Below, piece after piece: positions 48,662 through 61,844 of a stretch of 64,000 bases of DNA. Origin of the DNA: Lonicera japonica (taxonomy: Eukaryota > Streptophyta > Magnoliopsida > Dipsacales > Caprifoliaceae); NCBI GenBank assembly GCA_021464415.1, contig CM038467.1:21050011-21114010 (forward strand), read 5' to 3'. Below the pieces are notes generated by a model. It was not told the origin of the DNA, searched no databases, and saw only the letters and a program-made list of their open reading frames with translations. The stretch's first letter is position 1; the number at the start of each line of letters is the position of its first letter. The position numbers and the translations under genes are program-made.

Positions 48662-51600
48662 TTAATAATACAAATAATTCTAATCAAGGAAATAAGTGCA
48701 CGCGTATATTTTGTGTTTAATTAGTTATTTCAATTTGAAATATGTAATTATTTATTTATAAATATCACGCAATTGTACCGGAGAATTTGTGATCGACCAA
48801 TGAAAGATGAGAACTCATAATACAAATAAATCTTTTAGAGATAACGTAACTCCCAACTTTAGTTGAAAAAGACCCCCAACTCTCAATATTTTGATTTATT
48901 TTTAATAAAATGTGACTACTGACTAGCACTTTTACAAAAGACGTGCTATTATTTCTATTTCTATTAATTTTGACCAAAGGATAAGAGCATGCCAAATAAG
49001 TTAACATAAGGGTGTGGGTGTTTTTATTTCTATCTGCGATATCTAGCTTCTAGTTAATCTACTTTTTAAATTATAGAAATTTTGAACAAAGTATGACAAT
49101 ATTAGTCTTTTCAAAATTAATAACTACATCCACCAATTAAAATTATTTACAAATTTAGATTCCATCTTAATTAAGATTCCTAATTAAAGTATAATTCTTT
49201 TTTAATTTATTTTATATCCAAGTATAAACAATCACTGGATTATTGTTTAGGGAGAGAATAAAAAAAGTAAAAAAATGTTGGGTTAGTAAAAATAAAATAA
49301 AATTTACTTTCCGTAGATATAGAAGATTGTAAACAAATATGACATTTTTAATATATTAGGATTTTCCAACATGTTAAAAATATTTTGAATCATCATGTCG
49401 GTATATATAAATACATAATTGATAATTTTTAATTTTTAAATTGACATCTATAAACATAGTTTATTTATTTATAACAAATAAAACACGCTTGGACAAGAAC
49501 TATCAACACATTTTTATTTGAAAAACTTAGGGTTATAAAACAAGTTCACAAAGTGGATTAGTGAATATAATATGCTACAAAGATCTTCAACATTAATTTA
49601 ATTATTTTTAGGTTGATTATGTGCACGCACATAACACGTATAACACAATTACTTATGCATGAGTAAACATAAGGATAATATATGCTATAGACACGTTAAT
49701 TTGTAAATAGATATAGTACCATAGATAGGAATACTTCACTATAAACATGTTAATTAACATGGATAGTTTAGAAGATATTAGTCTTTTATTTTTTAACGTG
49801 CATAATTTAACAGGCTAAAATGATTTTAACAAATGTTAATAATGCCCTGGCCACTAGTTTTAGGCCGTTAATATTATATGTCTAGTAACACTTTACTAGT
49901 TTAATATAAAATTTAATTATGTTTAAACAACTTAGCACTGGTTAATATTATATGCCTAACAAAACTTTATTCTTTCAATATGATATATATATATATATAT
50001 GTTTGAGCAAATAATGTCATTTTTAGTAAACACGTTACAAATATTTTGAACTGTTTTGTCTTCACGTCGAAAATGGAGATGGAACCCGAAGATGGAAGTG
50101 ATAGAGGAAATAAAGGACTATTTGCTTTACTTGCTTTTTTTTTTACTTTTCATCCTAACGTAGAAGTAATGACTTTTTAATAATTTTATTTATTTAATTA
50201 AAGTGAGCGTAGTTATTAATTTCGTGGATATTATATAATTAAATTATTAATAAAATAATATTTATAAAAATTAAATCAATAATATTTTTTTGTAAGTCTA
50301 TCAACGCTCATGGATTAATTTATTAGGTAAAGCGGATTACCTTAACAACTTTGATTAACTGCAAGATATCGCGGATAGAAATAATATCACCCTAAAACAT
50401 AATTGGCTAATTTTTGTTGTAATTACCTAACACCTTAATGGTTGAACAATTATGAGAAATTCTTAATAGTTATTTCTGCTTCAACAATTTTTTTTTCTCC
50501 CCAAAGAAAAAAAAATTCATAGAAAAAATCAAAAAGTAAAAGTTAATCTGACCACATGTCTCGACCCATTTTCTAATTTATTATACAAGTTAATTATTTT
50601 TTCTACTATTTTCCTTCAAAACATCCAATTTTTTTGCACTAAACGCTGATGAGCTTTGAAAACCTGACAGTTTATCTTCTTAAATCTTTCAGTTTTTACA
50701 ATTTGATAATCACCATAAACTATCTGTAGAACCCAACAACTCTTAAAGGCCAATAACTCCGTAATTTCTTTGTAGTCAAATTATATAGGCATAGATTTTT
50801 GCACCAAGCAAACACTGATGGAAACAATCCCGGTTTGGCCCGGTCCAACCTGCACTTGCCAGCCCAACCCGAAGTGCTTAATTTCTGGTTCACAACCAAG
50901 CCGCGGAAATCAACCTGTGACCTTATTATGTAGTTGTTATGCAATTACTTGGTTAATTAAGTTTTAGTCGTGCGTTGTTTATGAGATTCTTGATGTGTTC
51001 TATCTCTATACGATTTATATAAACTTTCTAAAACAATCGTTCATTTTGTTTGGATCTTATTAAATGATATTGTATTTCTTATTTTAAAAAATTTTAGTCA
51101 CACATTGTTTATGAAAAACTTTTTTTTTTGAAAAAAAAGATAAAGGAAAGTCTCTTTATTACAATTAATACGTACAAATGAAAGAGGGGAAGAGTTATGT
51201 GATATTCCACAAACTTTCAAGAAAATACATCAAATCTTATAAAAGTACTTTGAGATTCAGAGTACGAAAAAGTGGAATTTGGGATTTGGAGCGCGAAAAA
51301 AATTAATACAATACTTTAATTATATTTTTAGTTGCAATAGTTACCATTGACGTTGAAAATTTAAAACCAAAAAAAAGTATAATGTCATGGTTTTCATGCT
51401 TCATAAATAGTATAGGTTAATTGAGGCGTTGTCTTGGGTGGTTGAACTTTGTCAATTATTCTTAAAAATAAAGAAAAAGTTAAAAAGTCCATAAGAGCCT
51501 TTCCTTAAACTAAATTTAAATTGAACGATGCTAATGAGAATTAGAAAATTGGGGCTTTGGTATACTAGGGGACCCTTGGTTCCCAATTAATTATAGGAAA

Positions 51601-51940
51601 ATGATAAATGTGCATTGGAGTATATGTTAAAATTATTATTAATAATAAAAAAAGAATTTTTGTTTGAAAATTTGTGCCATATTTAATGCATGTTTTAAAT
51701 TATAGGTTTGAAAAAAAAAACTTGACTATTTTTTTGCGATGGACATACATGTGCAATTTGTATACATACGTAAATACATGTATTATGTATATATATATAT
51801 TGCCACATATAGACGTATATAATTAGAATAAAAGATTTGTACAAAAGTAGTGAGTGAAGTACGGCCAGGTAACGTGTCTAATTAACTTAGATACAATGAC
51901 GTGAATCTTGTTCGAACTATATTAATATTATTGTGAACCA
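48662..51940. other. Gene-free DNA with a half copy of the hairpin MITE
   Basis: Between about 50490 and 50630 the sequence matches the right half of copy D (AAAAAAAAATTCATAGAAAA, then ACATGTCTCGACCC and ACAAGTTAATTATTTTTTCT). The rest is AT-rich with (TA)n tracts and no supportable gene. Confidence 0.5.
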
Positions 51941-51944
51941 CTAG

Positions 51945-52131
51945 AAAGTGGCCCAGTAGTAGCGTACTGGGATTAGCGCTGGATTCTCGGCAGATGCGAA
52001 AACATCATCTGGTGGCCCAAAAAAAAATAAATTATTGTGACATCGGTAATTTAAAATTGTGACATAATTTCATGGGGTTGATCGAATTCGGCTCAAAATT
52101 ATTGTGACATTGGTAATTTAAAATTGTGACA
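51945..52131 (+). repeat. SINE-like fragment followed by a 33-bp direct repeat
   Basis: GTGGCCCAGTAGTAGCGTAC resembles a Pol III A box in plant SINEs, and an A-rich stretch follows near 52019. Right after it, TTATTGTGACAT-CGGTAATTT type sequence occurs twice (52032 and 52099). I do not see an intact B box. Confidence 0.35.
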
Positions 52132-52236
52132 AGAGATTCAAAATCAACATAAATTTTATCAAACTTAAAAATGGCAAAAGAGATGTAGCAAATTAAATTG
52201 TTATAGTTTCATTAACACAATTTCCTGGTTCAACAA

Positions 52237-55200
52237 TTATGTAAAATTCTTAATAGTAGCTGTGATTGAGATTTCTGCTTCAACAATTATAGTATTATTT
52301 ACAATGAAGCCCTTTGATGTGTCATTGAGATCACTTAGCAACATGAAGCTGGGAAAACCCCAGCTTTTACTCGAGTCGCTGAACCAGATACTTACTGCAA
52401 CCAAAATTTTATTTTTTTTTTATTAAATAAAACAAAATTTTCAGAAAAGATAAAGAAGAAGAATATATATATATATATATATATAATCAAGCAACGAATT
52501 AAAGATAGAACAAATATACAATACAGTACAAAAAGTCATCCTCGGAATAAACGAGTGTTATCCCTCGTCAATTTCAAGACTTCAAAAATTTAGTCTCTGA
52601 TTAAATTGTCAAATAAAATTTTGTGAATATAGTACTGTATAATGATGTTAGTTATTAAACTGTTTCAAAATTAAAATGCCCATTGGCATCTTCTTTGTCA
52701 TTGTATCAAGAAGGTCTTGGATTCGATGCACATATACATAATTACTGAACCTGTTGTAATGTCCACCGTACCCTTGTGGATTCATGACATTTACCAAAAA
52801 AAGTGTTGTAGAATTATCATTTTATAAAAGAAAATACAAAAAGTAGAATTAGAGTATGCATGCCAACAAACAAATACATTTTATGCATTTTTTTTCCTAT
52901 CTTTTCTTGTGTACTTTTGTTTATGTGTCTACCCTTACTTTTTCGCAGATTCATGGAGTGAAACACAGGATAGAAGCATACCTTCACGTTCAAAGTGATT
53001 ACTTTGAAGTTGGTCCCTCATCCTTAGCTTGTATTTAGCATAAACTCTCCATTTGGGAGGAAGTGTTGCATAATCTGCTACTCCAAGATAGAGAGATAAG
53101 CTTCTCCCTTTGCCTTTTATATCTCTTTTTGGATACAGCGATAGCTTCCTAAATTCATTATAACAAGAAAACAAATCAAAAGGCTATATATAATGGCTTA
53201 GTTTGAATAGTACTTTTTGTGCAAAATTCTAGTATATATATATCCACATCCAGCAGTTGTACATACTCTGCTAAGTATATAACAGTCATATCTGCCCTAG
53301 CAATGATTCTTTTACTTTTAGGGCTCGTTTGGTTCGAGTTTTAAGAATGGAATTGGCATTTTAGATGCCAGGAAACCTTTATTCCTGGCATCCTTTATTG
53401 GATTCCATTAATGCTCGTTTGGTTGGAGTTTTAGGAATGAACTCGGCAAATTATTTTTTTTAATTTTCTGGGGAAAAATATTTTTTTTCATTTTTAGGGA
53501 AAATATATTTTTTTTCATTTTCTGGAAAAAAATATTTTTTTCACTTTCTGGGGAAAAAATAAATTTTTTAATTTTCTGGGAAAAAATATTTTTTTTCTTT
53601 TTCTGGGAAAAAATAATATTTTTAATTTTCTGGAATTTTTTTTTTTTCATTTTCTGGAAAAAAATAATTTTTTTCACTTTCTGGGGGAAAAATAATATTT
53701 TAAATTTTCTGGGATTTTTTTTTTTTTCATTTTCTGGAAAAAAATAATTTTTTTTCATTTTTTGAAAAAAAAAAACAATTTTTGGACAAAAAAAAAGGAT
53801 TCCTCAAATTGGGAATCCAAGATTCCTCCCAATTTATAAGGGAATAGATTTTGGCAAAATGGGGGAATTTAGGATTCCTAGGAATCCTAAATTCCTAGCT
53901 AAAACTCCAACCAAACAAAATAATCCTCATGGAATGGAATTTAGGATTCCAGGAATCCTCAAAAACTCCAACCAAACGAGCCCTTAGTTAAAGGGAGGCA
54001 CCCTCTTGAATGTTGGAGGAATCCCATATTTGAGCCTTACTAGGAGAGTTTGGGAGGATTTTCGTTATTTGAAGTTAAAGAGAGACTTATATCTCCCTTT
54101 AGAAAGAGAAAGGAAATCCTTTATTTTTAGGCATAGAACTTCAAGTTGAAAACAACACAATTTAAAGAAAGCATATATGAAAGATCATAGCTTACCACTT
54201 TCTTCCTCCAGCTTCAAATTCCTCGGGGACTAAAGATGACTCGTTTGTGGTCGAAAAATCATCTATTTTCCACGCATAAGTATTTTCTTTGGATTCCTTT
54301 ATCATGGACAAACACTGTCCTTTGCCTGCATATTTAGTAACAAAAACCTCAACACCAAAGGCACAATTGTCACCAACGAGGTACCCATTCGATTCATTGT
54401 TGAAAATATCCAAGGGAATCAATTGGTCGAAACCCCATTCAGTCTTCATCCCATAAAAGCGTCTAATTTTTCCACCAGCATCTGCTTGGAGTTAAGTGTG
54501 GGTCAGAATCGGACAATTAATTTTAGAAGACATAAAAAATCTACTCAAGATGAGATTGCCTAGCTTATTATATAGACGCGCAATGCATGACACATTACAC
54601 GTGATCGAGGTCTGATATGAGCAAATTAATCAAGGTATGTGTTACGAATTGAATATATAAATAAATTAACTACCTTGGATGGTTAGATATTTGTCCAATA
54701 GACGATCATAGACAAATAACTTGAATTGGGCATTAACCTCCCAACCTTGAGGAAGAGCTGCCGTATCGCTTATTGCAAGGTAGAGTGAAATGTGATTTTC
54801 CCCATTTCTCTTCTTATTTCCGTTTGGATATAAACAAAGTTTCCTGAAATATATCCCACCAAAATTAAAATAAAATAGCTAGAAGTACGTAAGTATGAGC
54901 AAACTAGCTAGAGATCATTAATTACTTTTTAATTAAATTAATTATGCCCTGGTGGTATACGATGTCCACTTATTTAAGGGCTATATTTTGTTACAATAAT
55001 TACATTCGAATTTAATTCGACCAGCAATTAAATGAATGAGTATGTAAAAAGTGTCACGTTTTTAATTTCTAAATGAAGTTCTATAAACCTTGTATCCAGC
55101 CTGAACTGAACTTATTAATATATTGAAAAAATATAAGGAAAATAGGAAAATACCATTTGTAGCCGCCGGCTTCAAAGTCATCTGATTCGTATCTTTCTAT

Positions 55201-55518
55201 CCCAGATTCAACGAGTATCGAGAACGACTCTATTTTGCATATATAATGCGCTGGTTGAACATCTCTTATCGATCTCGAAACTTCTACGTATTCAAAGATT
55301 CAAATTAAAAGAGAATAGAACAACATCTAGTTGCGCAGATCAAGTGGTAAAAGATCTTGGTTGTAATAAAGAGCTAGATCTCATGTTCGAATATCTATAA
55401 TCACTTGTACTAAAAAATATAAAAATGACGAAAACCATGAAATGTTAAAGAACAAAGAAGAGGTCATACCAATTATATCCTCGTTACTAGAAGTGTCCTC
55501 CATTGGTTGTTTAATCAT
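52237..55518 (-). CDS. Tandem MATH-domain (TRAF-like) protein, intact copy
   Basis: Plant proteins with two MATH domains are thought to act as protein-interaction adaptors; the same domain sits at the N-terminus of UBP12/13. Exons in transcript order: 55518-55470, 55283-55154, 54843-54674, 54481-54196, 53148-52982, 52394-52237. They total 960 bases in phase, 319 residues. The first exon reads MIKQPMEDTSSNEDII. MATH1 spans about residues 28-166 (AHYICKIESFSILVE, FEAGGYKWKLCLYPNG, EWGFDQLIPLDIF). MATH2 spans about 184-313 (TYAWKIDDFST, FEAGGRKWKLSLYPK, SWGFPSFMLLSDLND, GFIVNNTIIVEAEIS). There is no protease, BTB or coiled-coil domain. Both domains use equivalent intron positions (after the GG-KW turn), pointing to internal duplication. 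Introns carry two SINE-like elements and a MITE. Confidence 0.92.
52675..52806 (+). mobile_element. tRNA-derived SINE-like element in a MATH intron
   Basis: GGTCTTGGATTCGATGC resembles a Pol III B box. An A-box-like stretch (CATTGGCATC) lies about 35 bases upstream, and an A-rich tail ends near 52803. The ends are inferred; no clear target duplication was found. Confidence 0.4.
53321..53983. mobile_element. Harbinger-like MITE with polypurine tandem repeats
   Basis: GGGCTCGTTTGGTTCGAGTT at the left faces ACTCCAACCAAACGAGCCC at the right, with TTA on both sides (53318-53320, 53984-53986). The core (about 53450-53790) is a degenerate array of TTTTCTGG-GGAAAAA-TA-TTTTTTT units of roughly 30 bp. 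A second left-end-like sequence at 53411 (GCTCGTTTGGTTGGAGTTTT) suggests a nested or duplicated end. It lies in an intron of the intact MATH gene. Confidence 0.82.
55322..55436 (+). mobile_element. tRNA-derived SINE in the first MATH intron
   Basis: GTTGCGCAGATCAAGTGGTA fits a tRNA-like A box, and CATGTTCGAATATC about 50 bases on fits a B box. An A-rich tail follows. It is antisense to the MATH gene. Confidence 0.55.
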
Positions 55519-55639
55519 TATTTCCAAATTATTTTTTTGGCAAAACTATTTAATTGGTAGAATTAATGTAGAGTTAGCCTTGTTTTTTTCCGAAACTAGT
55601 TCCTTTTACCTTCCAATTGAAAGATTGTTGTTGGAATGA

Positions 55640-57795
55640 GAGTGTTAACGCGTACCATACATATATTAACTTGTGCCTAAATTAAGAATGAACATAAGTA
55701 CATAACATAGTTTGTTTATTTCTTTATTGAGGTGATGAATTGATAGAGAGATGTTCCTCATGAGTAGTCAAAGAAACTCATAAAGGATATCTATTGTCTT
55801 TAGTGGAAAAAGAAAGGTATCTCTCACAATTGAATAAAGTGAATTCCTATGTTATCTTTTTTTCTCTCTCTTATATTCAAATATATGAAAGTAGTTATAA
55901 GTAGGGACGATGAAAACAATAAACAAAAAAAATTACTATAATTAATGCACACAACAAAAAATTATGCTTAAATAGTTGATTCATAAAGTTGTCATGAGTA
56001 AAATTATTAAAAATACTGTTGATAAAGATTAATCATGATGAAATGGTGTAAAATATACTTAAGGATTCGTTAAAAATTGAAAGGAATTAATAAAAGAAAA
56101 TACCAGAATGATGCTTTGATTCATTTACAGGTTATATAAATGGCATAATTTAGGACAAAGGCTGATTACGTTTAAGAGAGGGAGAACAAACTGAGCCCGA
56201 AGTTAAGAATAAAAAACGTAAGGAGTTCTTCTCCCTTTCTTTTTTTTTTTTTTTATAACTCTCTCCGTAAATGTTGAAGTTATTTTGTTTAACCATATAC
56301 TTTTCATTCATTTACGTTTCAGTCCCTAATATTTTTTAGTTACCTTCGTATTGTGCTATAAGGCTAGACTAATTATTTTTAATACCTACATATACGAGAT
56401 TTTTTTTAATACTAAACTAAAGGGGCAAGGAAGAGTAGCCCAGACTAAAACCCCGTGTATCGACTTGAAAGGCCAAGCAAGACTAGACTCAAATAAAAGA
56501 TAGGTGTAGGGTTTCAAATTAAACAAATAATCCCTAATTTTGATTAGGCAGCGGCAAATCTAGAATTTTAAATTTACGGAGCAAAATGTAATAATTTTTT
56601 TGAGTTTAGAGGGACGAAAAAAAGGAAAGGAAAGAAAAGAAAGTAGCTTGGCTTGTGTTTTTCCACAATAACTGAAAAATAATTGTATTATTACTTTTAA
56701 AACTTAGATAGGAGGTGCATAAATAACATTAAGTATTTTACCAACAATAAAAAATATAGTAAGGGCTAATTAGGCTTATATCGCGTGAGTCTGCTTTGTT
56801 GATGATGTGGTCAGGGTAATTGATGTCGTACAAATCGTCATCAACAGCTATAATAGTTTTCCCCTAGGTTTTAGTTTGAAGGACTATAAGGGGTGCACCA
56901 TGATGGCTAGGTGCATCAGTCTGACTTTAGGGTCTATTGGGTGTGGTTCACCGATATAGTGGCTTCTGGTTTGAACTATATGTCTAGTTTAGGGGGGAAA
57001 ATGGATAAATACGGGAAAATGAAATGTAAAGTGAGAATATAAATTGGTTTACCAGAGCAATGGTGTTTGTCTGCTGTTGATTCCCACAGACAACACCAAT
57101 TGTAGGTGTCAAAAAGTTGATAAACTCAAAACAGAAGTTATGCTTTACTCGAAATAGAAATCCCACCACCATTGGAGTAACTAAAATAAAAAATATCCAT
57201 TATAAATCCATCACAAGACTAGAAATTGCTTTGCAGGTAGGTTTCTCTAGTTAGCTTGGCTGCCAATCCAATAGTACCTTACAGTGCTGTTTTTCTATTG
57301 TTATTTTCATGGTTTTATGTAAAACATGCTTTTGTAGATCCTTATTTTTATTTATTTATTTAATTTAGCCCATGATAATTGTTATGACAACTATTTTCTA
57401 TGTAACGACTTCTATTTTGAACCTTTCTTATTTTCTTCATATTTTGTAAGGATATTTCAAGTGGGGTCATTGCAATGATTACTTTTAGTAGTAGTTCTGT
57501 TGGTGTTTGTATAGGGTTAGGTTCTTCAATTTCTGAGCTTAAGGAATGTGTTTGTGAAAGATGGTCTGAATAAATCATTTATTCTTTGAAATGTACATTA
57601 TGCGTGATGAAAAAAGATCATTGTAAGCACTAGTGAAGATATGCATTGCATTATTTGTTCTAAAGGGGGAATATATTGTCAATGTCTTTGTGAGATTGAC
57701 AGAGTGTTCAAATGGAGACGTTGATGCTAATGATACTTGTAGTGCTTCAAGTACGTGGTTCGATAACTCATTCAGACACCTCGGAGTTCCGTCAA
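55640..57795. other. Intergenic DNA without a supportable gene
   Basis: The side near 55640 must include the promoter of the intact MATH gene, but no clear core element stands out. The rest is AT-rich with short open frames that show no domain. The right end may hold decayed upstream parts of the MULE pseudogene. Confidence 0.45.
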
Positions 57796-57799
57796 CCTC

Positions 57800-58892
57800 T
57801 AAAATCTAGTGTTTAGGCAAATGCAATTACCAATGTTGGGCAGAGATTTGAACGTGGTGCAGATGAATTTTGTTTAAAGCTAAGGAAGTTCTCGATTGAG
57901 AGAGGTTTTGACTACATGTTTAAAAGAAACGATGCTACAAGAATAACGGTTGTTTGCAGTAAGGATGAAGAAATGAGATGTAAATGGAAGATTCATGCTT
58001 CACAGAAATTCAATCTATCGAACTTTTTTTTTATTAAAAGAATGGTTAAAGAGCATACTTACCGTATTGGTTAGAAGGATTTGGGGAAACCGCCTATGAG
58101 TAGTAAGCTTGTGAAAAATGTTATTATCGACTTAGTTAGAGACATGCCATATGTGAAGCCTTCTAAAATTATTGATGATTTTTGAAGGAATTATGGAGTT
58201 CGATTGAGTTATTATTACGCTTATGCGAGAAGAGAGTTAGTTGCGAAAGAAATACACGGTGATGATTTGTTGTCATACAACAACCTTGTTTAGTATTTGG
58301 ATGCCTTAAATAAGACAAATCCCGGTAGCTACATTGTACTTGAAGTTAATGAAGAGACCAAAAAGTTTCAGAGATTGTTTGTCTCTTTTGAGACTCAAAT
58401 TTTCGGCTTTAAGTTTTGTTGTCCTTTATTATGCTTAAATTGGACATTCTTAATAGGAAAGTTCAAGGGATGCATGTTAGCAGTTACATGAATGAGCGGC
58501 AATGGAGGTATACTTTACCTTTTTATTTTTCAGTCCAAAGTATGATTTAATTATTCTGTGTTATTAGTATATAGAAGCATTAATTATGGTTTGATAATGG
58601 AAATGTTCGTATAAGTTAGTTACTTTAGTCTTTGCAGAATCGGCATTGCTGATTATTTTTACTTTTTTACTTTTGTTGCAGAAATATTCCCTTTCGCAAT
58701 GGCTGTTGTTGATGCGGAGACTAAATATAATTGATTGTGGTTTTGGACCCCTTTCAAGGTTATTTTGATTAGCAACAGAGTTTTCACATTTGTATCGAAC
58801 ATACATTGGGGGTTTGGTGAAGTCAATACCTAAAGTTTTTTCAAAATCTTATCATAGTTATTGTATGTGGCATTTGAAGAACTTCATGGCCG
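57800..58892 (+). pseudogene. Dead MULE (MuDR-family) transposase
   Basis: The plus strand shows the MuDR DNA-binding region (VGQRFERGADEFCLKLRKFS, CKWKIHAS) and then the start of the MULE transposase domain (GSYIVLEVNEETKKFQRLFV, PLLCLNWTFLIGKFKG). After a gap come FPFAMAVVDAE, TPFKV and GLVKSIPKVFSKSYHSYCMW. Stops break the frame after HTYRIG, after KIIDDF and after SYNNLV. The LDGT motif holding the first catalytic Asp reads LNWT, so the acid is lost. The zinc knuckle region is missing. It is an old, truncated copy; I did not find its terminal repeats. Confidence 0.8.
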
Positions 58893-59719
58893 CTTTTTTA
58901 GCCTCCAAAGACAGATCTTGCTTGAGCACCATGAAAGGGATCACACCATGGACTTTCTAGCCTTTGAAGTCATGACCGCTTTTCTAACCTTCGAAGTCAG
59001 ATCCTCTTAATTGAGCCTTTACCTTCAGTGCATATTCAACCTTGTTAAACAAGAGGAAGAACAGTAAACCATCAATGCTAATATACATCCGACCATATAA
59101 AAAGTGAAAGCCAAGATTGAATGTCTCACAAACTTGTATTATTGATGATTCTAATTCATGTATTTATAGTTGAGATTTCAAAGTAAATTTTAAAATAAAA
59201 CTTAATTTAAACATATTACAATCAAACTATATTGTTACAACAAAGAATAAGATAAGGCTTATGCAAGAGTAGTTATCCAAATTGAATTGTAGTAGTTATC
59301 CAAGTGTAGTTTGTTATATAGAGGTGTGTATATATATATATATATAATAAATGATTAAAAAAATTCCAACCTATGGGTGATCGCAATATCCAGGAATTAC
59401 ACACCATTCCGAGGGGGGTATAATATCATTAAATTAAACTAACAAAGCAGGATGAGTTTTTTTGTTGCAGGAACTTAAATAATATTAGTATACCTGCACA
59501 CACGAGTTCAATATCATGGAAAATAAACAAAGATCGGAAAATGGCATAATCAATATCATAATATATTTATTTATTTAAGTCCAAAAGGGCGAACCCTTAA
59601 TTTTATTAAAACAAGCGAAACATATATACAAATTTAGAGGGGTATGTACCAAACCTCTAGGACAAAGCTGTGGAAATATTAGAATATATAAACTTGAGTT
59701 CAAGCAATAAGAGTAAAGA
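58893..59719. other. Repeat-bearing spacer
   Basis: Two related blocks (CATGGCCGCTTTTTTAGCCT at 58887 and CATGACCGCTTTTCTAACCT at 58972, each followed by a GAAGTCAGATC-like or AAAGACAGATC stretch) form a diverged tandem duplication. The remainder is AT-rich. No gene is supported. Confidence 0.45.
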
Positions 59720-60154
59720 TCATTTTTTAACCGATGACAAGGTCGTAATTTCAACTTCAAGGATAATTGTGTCATTCAGCAGGAAGCCCTTTGATTTGTC
59801 CTGTAGATCCAAGAGTGAAAGAAATCCACGGAAACCCCAGCCATCGATGGAAGCCGAAAACCAACCCGCTGCAGCAATGTAAATATCAAATCTTTTGTTA
59901 ACACTTTTTCCATTATTAACACACGCGTATATATATATATATATACCTGAGAGGAATTTGGGAAAAGGGTGCAGGAACATAATAGTGTGACAACCTGTAA
60001 TTTGTGTTCTGTTTGAAAGATATGAAATTTGAGTGAATTCTAGGTAAAGAATAAGAGCACAGGTTTTAAGTACATAACTTCACTCAAAATTTTGATAGAT
60101 ATAGCAATTTGAACAATTAATAGTTGTGCATGTAGATCAATTTTATTAGATATG

Positions 60155-60265
60155 AAAAATGCTATGTAACTCAAAAAATTGTCTCAAAAGTTATAATTCA
60201 AATGAACTAAAAATGGGTGAGAAAAAGTGATGAATGACGCTGATTGATTCAAAGTTATTTTTAAA
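60155..60265. repeat. Dispersed MITE-like repeat, copy 2 (inverted)
   Basis: TCAAAAGTTATAATTCAAAT then GAGAAAAAGTGATGAATGACG is the inverse of the core seen at 2.2 kb. It lies in the last intron of the MATH pseudogene. Confidence 0.55.
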
Positions 60266-61077
60266 TTGCCCCTTTTGGAATTTGTTTTGAATTGAGTAGC
60301 ATTGTTCCATTGAATATATACTTTTAATCTAGAAAAGAAAAAACTGATTGTAATAATTACATTACAATAGAATGAAAAACCAAAAGGTTCATATCACCAT
60401 ATGTAACGGTAAGAAATAGTTTGCAAAAATCAGAAACCACAAACTCACAAGCGTCCCGCTCATGATAAGTGCTATTGTGTTGGTTCTTGATCCGCAGCTT
60501 GAATTCTGCATACAATCTTAGTTTAGGATTTTGTTTTACCCAATCAGCCAACAAGAACAAAGATAAACTCTTGTTCTTATGTTCACCATTTCCGTTCGGA
60601 TGCACAGACAAACACCTGTAAACCATAATTTACAAAAGCTTAGTTAATTATACTGTGTTTTTTTTTTCTTTTCGAGAGGACAGTGTAGTTTAAAAAGAAC
60701 AGAAGCTAATGCATAGAGTACCAAGTGTGTCCTCCAACTACAAAAGTTTTGGAGAGATATATGTCGTCCTTGATCGTTGAAAACTTTTCAACCTTCCAAG
60801 TGTAAGGATTGACATCTTTCATTAAGACATTTTGTTTAATAACAAAAACCTCGGCCCCAAAAATGCAAGCGTCATCACGAATGTATCCTTTAGAAGTATC
60901 ATTAAAAGTTTGGTGGGTCAGAATTCTGTCAAAGCCCCATTCAGTCTTTGTATTACGAAAGCGTCTTATTTTCGAATCAACATCTGAACACATAAATACA
61001 GTTCGTGTTAATCAGCCATCTTGGTAAATTTTAATTTATAAGGTATTGAGATAATAACCATGTTAAATATAAGAACT

Positions 61078-61386
61078 AATGGTCCATTTCATAACAAAAT
61101 GGACAATGATAGAAAAAAACAATTAAATTATTTAAAAAAGATGGAAAATAAACTGAGAGATGTGGTGGTGATAAGACCTCAACTCTTCATGAGTAGATGC
61201 CCTCCTTTATTTTTTGTTAATTTCTTTTTGGCTCACCATGAAAAGAAGTTTTTTCCATTGAAAAAAGCCAAAGAAGTAATACAACATCTCACCGCATCCT
61301 TCAACTTATTTTCTAACTTCTCACAAAATTAAAATCAATTGTTTTTCTTATCATTTTCTATCTTGTTACCAAACGGAGTCTAAGAT
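61078..61386. mobile_element. Hairpin MITE, copy F
   Basis: The left arm (AAAATGGACAATGATAGAAA then AAAAGATGGAAAATAAACTG) is repeated inverted at the right (TCAACTTATTTTCTAACTTC then ATCATTTTCTATCTTGTTAC), ending CAAACGGAGTC. It sits in an intron of the MATH pseudogene and explains a 90-codon open frame there. Confidence 0.7.
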
Positions 61387-61844
61387 GTTAACACACATTT
61401 GAAGAATCCATAATGAAATGAAGACTGATAATCAGAAAAAACTGAGTTTACCTTGGATTGTGTAGTACGTGTCCTCGAGATGATCTTAAAAAAATAATTT
61501 GTAACTTGCATAGACTTCCCAATCATGAGTTAGAGTACGCGTATCTACTATTTCTAGGTACATTGATAGAGAATATGCATTCCCATTGTTCCTTCCTTTT
61601 GGGTAGACCGACACTCTCCTTCATCAAGGTAGTTGAGATAGAAAAGAAAGTGAGAAATGAATTAACATTTATTTAAGTATAGAAATTGAAAAAAAAAAAA
61701 GAAAGAAAAGAAGATGATTTGTCTTTTGTTTTCTTAAAAAAAGAAAGAACGGATTATTCAAACTCACCAATTGAGGCCGCAGGCCAAGAATTTATCAGAT
61801 TGATGTTTCGTATTAGACTTCAAAAAGTTGAAAAATAACTCTAT

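Noticed and set aside
53408..53758. Minus-strand open frame of 116 codons rich in Lys, Phe and Asn
   Set aside because: It is a translation of the tandem purine/pyrimidine repeats in the MITE core.
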